Made by a program: the position numbers and the translations under genes. This document shows positions 59,934 through 64,000 of a DNA stretch of 64,000 bases, piece by piece (the stretch's first letter is position 1; every line of letters begins with the position of its first letter). The DNA is from Apostichopus japonicus (lineage: Eukaryota; Echinodermata; Holothuroidea; Aspidochirotida; Stichopodidae), in the NCBI RefSeq assembly GCF_037975245.1, contig NC_092568.1, positions 25,031,501 to 25,095,500 of the forward strand. Direction: 5' to 3'. Under the pieces are notes generated by a model. The model had not been told where the DNA came from and searched no databases. It saw only the letters and a list, made by a program, of their open reading frames with translations.

Positions 59934-59936
59934 GTA
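59848..59936. repeat. (TA)n microsatellite
   Basis: Pure TA run, followed by ATGTATGTGTG variants to about 60000. Possibly the tail of the retrotransposon remnant. Confidence 0.95.
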
Positions 59937-59999
59937 TGTATGTGTGTATATGTTTGTATATGTGTACATATGTATATGTATGTATGTGTATATATGTGT

Positions 60000-61630
60000 A
60001 TTTTTATTTTCAGTGTTGACTGGCCTTGGATGCTCCCCAGTAAAGGATTCAAGTGATTATACTGTTGACTGTGTCAAGACCAAACTTTTAGTGCAAAGAA
60101 TATTTAATGTCAAAGGAAAAGGTGGGCCAAATATGTAGACAAAAGCAAGAGAAATGTTAACTGATACCAAGTTGTCTGAATTGTGTACAAATATGATTTC
60201 ACTGGCTTCAGCTTGCATTTCCCAATTAGCCCTAATTCATTTTTTTTTTCTTTTCCAACATTTGAACAATAGTCATTGAGATACTTTGACTAACACTAAA
60301 CAATCTGAGTGTAGTAGAACTGGTTCTCACACAGCCTCCTTTCCCAGTATTTATATTAAGCCTGATACTTAGTGTGACCAGCAGCATGTCATTTGAAGGT
60401 AGTCTGTATAGGCCACAAAGTTGTATTGTGACATCAAGAAGTACTTTCCTTGAGGTCTTTATAATCTCCAAATTTTTCTCAGACATTTTAAAAGAACATG
60501 CAAAAGGACAGAATGACCCAGTGAGGTAAATTTCCTACAGGTGGTACAAAAACAGTTTAATAATTTTGACCATAGGTGACCATATTTTAGTATCTGGCAT
60601 ATTTGAAGCCAATGCAACATACTTTCAGCTGATTTTTGTTGAAAATAAATGATATAGCTTAGAGGCCTTTATGTCCATTAACAATACATCGTAGCAATAA
60701 ACGTTTTTGGTGTTTATCAATACCAGTTGTGCATGGTGAGATATTCGTTTGGAAATACCTTCTAATGAATAATGCACTGCCTGACTGTGCAGGCATTATA
60801 TCATGATTCGATCGTTGACATGTCATGAACACACGAAAACACCTTACACAAACCCTCTGCTCCAGTATATACCATATGATTTTATATTGCTTCCCAAGTA
60901 CCATTACCAACCAGCTAGGCATTGCCCAATCTTAAAATATATCACATGAAAAGGAATTCCCAAGTATTTTCACCATAGTTCACATTCACAGCCTGTCGAT
61001 AATTGGATTAACAGTAGTCTACCTTGAATTGATTGCCTGACCAACAAATACTGCTAGGCTACAACTGTGGACGCCAAAGCATGGTTTACTTTGATTTATG
61101 TAACCTTTTTTCCATTTGAATGTCATTTTGTCTTGAGATCCCCAAGATTTCAAAAGTTACTAGATGTGAGGCTATCTGTTATTGTCAATGGTTGTCAAGC
61201 ATTAGTATTAAAAGTAGAAGGGAAATCGGATGATTTTTTATAAAACAAAGTATTTGAAACAGCTTGTACTAAAAATAAAGAAACAGATACAGTTGTTCTA
61301 TGTCACAATAGACGTAGGATGTTGCACGAGTCTTGCAGCACTTTTGTCATTTTATAGAAATGTATTTATCTTATGCAGCAGAGAACATGAAGGAGAATTA
61401 AATTTGCAATAAATTTCAAATTAAATTGATATTTCCATTCATTTGTGTCTGTCCAAATAGTATCATGCAAGAAATCATTAATGACCATATATTTCAGCCG
61501 TTCATCATGTAGTGAAATTGGTCTAAAGTTCCTCTATAAATCCTGCCATTAAGAAATGCAATTAAGATGAAAAGGCGTACTCCAAAGAAGCCTTGCAGTC
61601 CTGATGTTTTTGCACTACGTTTCCATGCAG
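60000..61630. other. Intergenic before ATG2
   Basis: No gene identified. A stop-free coding-like segment occurs at 60012-60138 ([20 protein letters not shown]...), perhaps an isolated old exon, but it has no family resemblance. Confidence 0.4.
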
Positions 61631-61639
61631 AAGAGCTTG

Positions 61640-61975
61640 TAGGACACATTTATCCGTGCTATTCTCTCATCCTGTCCGCGCGGACAGAAAATCACCACAC
61701 ACGGACGTTTTTTCCTAGTTAATAGTGTCCGTCCGGACAGATAATACTGTCCGCCGGACACAATTCCCCCCGAGAAAGTTGTCCTACGGACACAATTCCC
61801 GTGGAATAGTGTCCGTGAGACGCCCGGACACTATTCCCTGTCACACTGGCACCTTCTGTTTAGAGTAATAGCACCTTCTGTTTAGAGTAGTAGCACCTCC
61901 TGTTTACGGTAGTAGCACCTCGAGTGTAGGGTAGTAGCATCTCCTATTTAGGGTAGCAACGCCACCTGCGGGCCT
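61640..61975. repeat. Cluster of TGTCCG/CGGACA palindromes and AGTAGCACC minisatellite
   Basis: From 61670 there are at least five inverted pairs of the type TGTCCGCGCGGACA, GTCCGTCCGGAC and GTCCGCCGGAC. They are followed by five copies of a roughly 21-bp unit (CACCTTCTGTTTAGAGTAGTAG). The same modules are found at 43725-43990, so this is a dispersed repeat, 270-600 bp upstream of the ATG2 start. Confidence 0.7.
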
Positions 61976-61979
61976 TTTG

Positions 61980-62245
61980 GTGTTCCATAAACTCCAGACT
62001 CACCGTTATGAATACAGTTCGACGGAATGTTTTACCACCCCTTCTATGGGGTTCCTTCATAGTTTGGTACATCCTATCCCAACGCGTGATTAAAACGGCT
62101 GATTCTAGCATTCTATGCAATGTTTACAGAGTGCGCCATCGTTTTTACGAGAATGACAAAAACATAAAATGAAGAATAAGACGATGGTACACCGTGAAGA
62201 ACGACAAGATTATTGAGGGTTTTGAAAGGCTCGTCGAACATCAAA
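61980..62245 (+). promoter_or_regulatory. Putative 5' region and UTR of ATG2
   Basis: No TATA box or clear initiator seen. The region is less AT-rich than its surroundings and leads directly into the ATG2 start. An in-frame ATG at 62213 would add eleven residues that ATG2 proteins lack, so translation probably starts at 62246. Confidence 0.35.
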
Positions 62246-62413
62246 ATGCCTTGGCACTTTCCTTGGCCCGAGTACATTAAGAAAAAAGCATGTAGATATA
62301 TTTTACAGCATTATGTTGGAAATTTCCTTGAAGAGAAACTTACCCTCGATCAACTCAGTGTAGATTTGTACAGTGGCACTGGTACAGTCACAGATGTCAA
62401 ACTTGACGTGTGG
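62246..62413 (+). CDS. ATG2: ATG2, first coding exon (partial gene)
   Basis: Encodes the first 56 residues of autophagy-related protein 2: MPW at the start, then SIKK-like YIKKKACRYILQHYVGNFLE, EKLTLDQLSVDLYSGTGTV and a KLDVW end. It corresponds closely to the chorein-N terminus of vertebrate ATG2B and ATG2A. The exon ends after the Trp codon at a TGG|GTATGT donor (62414), with the next exon outside the window or not recognised. ATG2 is a rod-shaped lipid-transfer protein that moves phospholipid from the ER to the growing phagophore at WIPI-marked contact sites, and this N-terminal segment is the ER-facing end. The rest of the roughly 2000-residue protein is missing. Confidence 0.9.
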
Positions 62414-64000
62414 GTATGTAGCAACGTTATGAAGGGTTAGCCCAAGTAGGCATTACTCCCGTACTCGATGAGTGTAGCCTAACGTTAGGTTTGATCAATT
62501 CACTTATTGAATCGTGCACATATTGCTGTTAAGTATATTGACTACACTAATGTACAGTGAATATTGTACAGCTTTGAAATGGAATGAGTGGCTCCAAAAC
62601 TGTAGAACTGGTTTCAGCTCAGTGAATGATCTGAAGTTCCTTTTCGGGTTATTCAAGCTATATGAATTATGATGTCGCAACCTTTACCAATGATGCATGC
62701 ATATTAGTGTACTCTATGCTGTTATTAAGAAGCACAAAAACGTCCCATAACGACTGGAAGTATGGTATATACCATGTGACCACTGCCGGAGTAAAACAAA
62801 CTTTGTACTTTCACGAATGCTTATGCACCTCCACACCAGCATGGAGGCTCAGTAGACTCGAACATTATATGTGTAATATTCTTTGTACCTGCAGCCAACA
62901 TTACATTATCAAAATAGTTTGTTACGGCACATACAGCGGATTAGGTCACGTTTATGAAAACTCCCATATAATGTTGGGTTATTCTCAAAATAAAAGCAAG
63001 TATTCTCCATACATTTAGCCAACATTATATTATCAATATAGTTTTGATCCTCTGGGGTGACTGCGCCTTCACCCAGAATATTTAGAGGCACAGTGGACTT
63101 TTTCACTTTTGTTAAACTCCCACAATGTTGTTGTGTTGTTCTCAAAATAAAAATTTCTGAAAATTAGAGTTACTTAATATAAATAAGCAGTGGTTGATTT
63201 TACCAAGAAAAAGGATCACTAGATATTTATCTCATATTGATAAATGTGTATTAAGTTTACTCCTTACGAATTACATTTATACAGTGTGTTTTGTGTAGTA
63301 CTGTAACATAAAGAGGGTTGTTACTCTCACCTGAAATTGTTACTTTTGCAAATTACATCACATTGCAAGGTCAATCCTCATCATTCGGGGGAAGTACTTG
63401 ATTCACTCATGGATGCATCATGCATGTGCAGTTTAAACTAAATTTAAAAAAGAAAAAATGTAGGTTTTCTCTTATGATTGATTAACCTTGGAAATTCTGA
63501 CTAAGTACTGTTAGTGCACATAAATTGATCAAACATTCATATCCAAGCAGCTTTTTTTTTGTCATCTGGCAAGATATTTCTTTATTTTATTTATCTTTGT
63601 TCCATGGGCGTCAACAGGTGGGGGACGGGGGGGACATGTCCCCCCACTTTCAAAAGTGGAGGGGATATCATATCATTTGTCCCACCCACTTTTCAGAGTA
63701 GTTATTAAAAAAAAATCACATGCATATGCGCGATTTTCTATTTAAGGTCAAGAAATCTGGACTCCCTGGGCCCCTGCTATCTATCACTTGCACCGCCATA
63801 TATCTCCCATTCTCCCAATATCCTAAATCTGCCCATTTAATTCGTTCGGGGGGGGGGGGGGGGAGACCATTCGAAAGTGTATTGAATCTTGCACACATGT
63901 TGTTTGTATGGGTTCCAAGGGATTAGGTAAGCCATACAGGTAGGTGGTGATGAGTTACTATGTTCATATCACTACCTCCAGTCCCTTGGACTGGACGGAC
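62414..64000 (+). other. First intron of ATG2 (to window end)
   Basis: Opens with GTATGTAGC. No second ATG2 exon was recognised in 1.6 kb. From about 63606 comes an insertion-like segment beginning CATGGGCGTCAACAGG followed by G- and C-runs with inverted symmetry (ACATGTCCCCCC / GGGGGGACATGT), which may be the start of another hAT-like element. No right end is visible. Confidence 0.5.

Overview
The window looks like nuclear DNA of an animal, most likely a marine invertebrate deuterostome (echinoderm-like; a sea cucumber would fit, but I cannot fix the species by eye). The grounds are AT-rich sequence with GT-AG introns, many long poly-C/poly-G and (TA)n tracts, tRNA-derived SINE-like sequences, hAT-type elements with 8-bp target duplications, and a recognisable animal ATG2 first exon. 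There are no operons, rRNA genes or CRISPR arrays. 

Region 1 (about 1-40 kb) is a tandem cluster of seven genes for small cytosolic fatty-acid-binding-protein-like (FABP-like) proteins of 126-128 residues. Coding sequences lie at 1410, 8277, 14318, 20584, 25750 and 30247 on the plus strand and at 38087-37701 on the minus strand. Each coding sequence is one uninterrupted exon, whereas classical animal FABP genes have three coding introns. Each exon begins at a splice acceptor only 10-21 bases before the ATG. For genes 3-6, and less clearly 2 and 7, a non-coding first exon with a donor and a CCAAT/GC-box/TATA-like promoter can be seen 1.6-2.4 kb upstream. Genes 3 and 5 form one subtype and genes 4 and 6 another, at protein, promoter and first-exon level, so genes 3+4 and 5+6 appear to be a duplicated two-gene block. 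The exons share stretches that are nearly identical at DNA level while introns differ, which suggests gene conversion. 

Spread through and after this cluster are mobile elements: hAT-like elements with clear target duplications at 19064, 34281, 35130 and 54696, a SINE-like element at 36.1-36.4 kb, two near-perfect palindromes (4.5 and 35.7 kb) and several tandem arrays. 

Region 2 (44.66-48.88 kb) is a 4.2-kb foldback element. It has about 1.1-kb terminal inverted repeats made of roughly 145-bp tandem units and a 10-bp target duplication, and I see no transposase. 

Region 3 (49.0-57.7 kb) holds the spaced, stop- and frameshift-ridden exons of a KRBA2/GIN-type integrase gene, a pseudogene. 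A remnant of a non-LTR retrotransposon reverse transcriptase follows at 59.2-59.8 kb. 

Region 4 (62.2 kb to the end) is the first coding exon of ATG2, the autophagy lipid-transfer protein, with the rest of that gene beyond the window. The FABP-like genes presumably act as cytosolic carriers of a hydrophobic ligand. The other parts are unrelated neighbours or mobile DNA.
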